NCBI GenBank assembly: GCA_959605945.1
Contig: CAUHGY010000045.1
Coordinates: 1 to 14,188 of the forward strand
Length of the DNA stretch: 14,188 nt
DNA from: an uncultured Clostridia bacterium
GTDB taxonomy: Bacteria > Bacillota > Clostridia > Christensenellales > Borkfalkiaceae
Reading direction: 5' to 3'
How positions within the stretch are numbered: the first letter of the stretch is position 1; each line of letters begins with the position of its first letter. A program made the position numbers and the translations under genes. Under the pieces are notes generated by a model. The model was given only the letters and a program-made list of their open reading frames with translations. It was not told the DNA's origin and made no database searches. Positions 13,966 through 14,188 of the stretch are shown in pieces.

Positions 13966-14002
13966 CCGCATACGCTTGCGGCAGCGCCGCAAGCGTATGC
14001 GG
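13966..14002. terminator. 17-bp hairpin between the partial gene and the EFR1-type gene
   Basis: A perfect 17-bp inverted repeat (13966-13982 with 13986-14002) surrounds AGC. It lies 69 bp after the stop of the minus-strand partial gene. On that strand the following sequence is not T-rich (TTATGCGG), while the plus strand has TTCATTCTTTTG. It is probably a terminator for the partial gene, but a poor one by tail, so a different role is possible. Confidence 0.55.
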
Positions 14003-14071
14003 TTCATTCTTTTGAATATCCCTTCAACACTTTCCGGCGAAAACATATTTTTAAAGACGGCGCTAAAAAAT

Positions 14072-14188
14072 TTACTTCCCGAACATGGTTTTTAACAGTT
14101 CGTTTGCAAAAAGCCAGTGCATATCGCGCACGGGATGATTTATCTTGTTCGCGAGAAGCGCCGTGGTGTCTACTCCGGCATTATACAG
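14072..14188 (-). CDS. C-terminal end of an unidentified protein, possibly an SGNH hydrolase (partial)
   Basis: The last 38 codons of a minus-strand gene enter from the right edge and end in TAA at 14074-14072. The residues include TTALLANKINHPVRDMHW followed by LFANELLKTMFGK. The NHP segment followed by a helix resembles the C-terminal catalytic-His block of SGNH/GDSL-type esterases, but the Asp usually three positions before that His is Lys here, so the assignment is tentative. Codon use fits the neighbours and the frame has no defect. A hairpin at 13966-14002 follows. Confidence 0.6.
   Translation of the reverse strand: MYNAGVDTTALLANKINHPVRDMHWLFANELLKTMFGK

Overview
The window looks like chromosome from a low-to-moderate-GC Bacillota, most likely an uncultured anaerobic Clostridia (gut type). 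This is inferred from strong AGGAGG-type ribosome-binding sites, sigma-A promoters with 17-18 bp spacers, many intrinsic-terminator hairpins, and the gene set: an ECF thiamine S-component, an Lsa-type ABC-F protein, formate-tetrahydrofolate ligase and an EFR1-type flavodoxin/ferredoxin. No tRNA, rRNA, CRISPR array, insertion sequence or prophage was seen, so this is mostly ordinary core and near-core chromosome. The closest bacterial group cannot be fixed without a search.

Layout, left to right: (1) the 3' part of a long ThiT-type thiamine transporter (+), cut by the window start, closed by a strong hairpin at 1168-1205. (2) A minus-strand block: SDR oxidoreductase (1370-2101), Lsa-type ABC-F ribosomal protection protein (2343-3821) with a complete attenuator in front of it (leader peptide 3936-3980, antiterminator halves, terminator 3844-3869), cysS (4118-5509) and cysE (5517-6149) as a two-gene operon, and a DeoR/GlpR-family regulator (6267-7025). 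(3) serS (7293-8576, +), divergent from deoR. (4) A divergent pair sharing one intergenic region: a zinc-ribbon membrane protein (8789-9172, -) and a small XRE regulator (9277-9525, +), with repeated operator-like sequences between them. (5) A second divergent pair: an unrecognised, probably TIM-barrel protein (9653-10459, -) and fhs (10677-12347, +), with a perfect LacI/CcpA-type operator over the fhs -35 box. (6) A 727-bp stretch without a convincing gene (12348-13074) holding a possible small transcript and a strong bidirectional terminator. (7) An EFR1-type protein (13075-13920, -) and the C-terminal end of another minus-strand gene (14072 to the window end).

Functionally the genes cover serine/cysteine metabolism and charging (cysE, cysS, serS), one-carbon metabolism (fhs), thiamine uptake, redox chemistry (SDR, EFR1) and antibiotic tolerance (ABC-F).

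The most informative part is regulatory. The ABC-F leader can be read base by base as a ribosome-mediated attenuator with mutually exclusive RNA helices. Several other promoters carry perfect palindromes or repeats at positions expected of operators. I did not find a wholly new multi-gene system. The most original leads are the exact ABC-F leader architecture, the XRE/zinc-ribbon pair with its operators, the N-terminally extended ThiT, and the unrecognised barrel-like protein.
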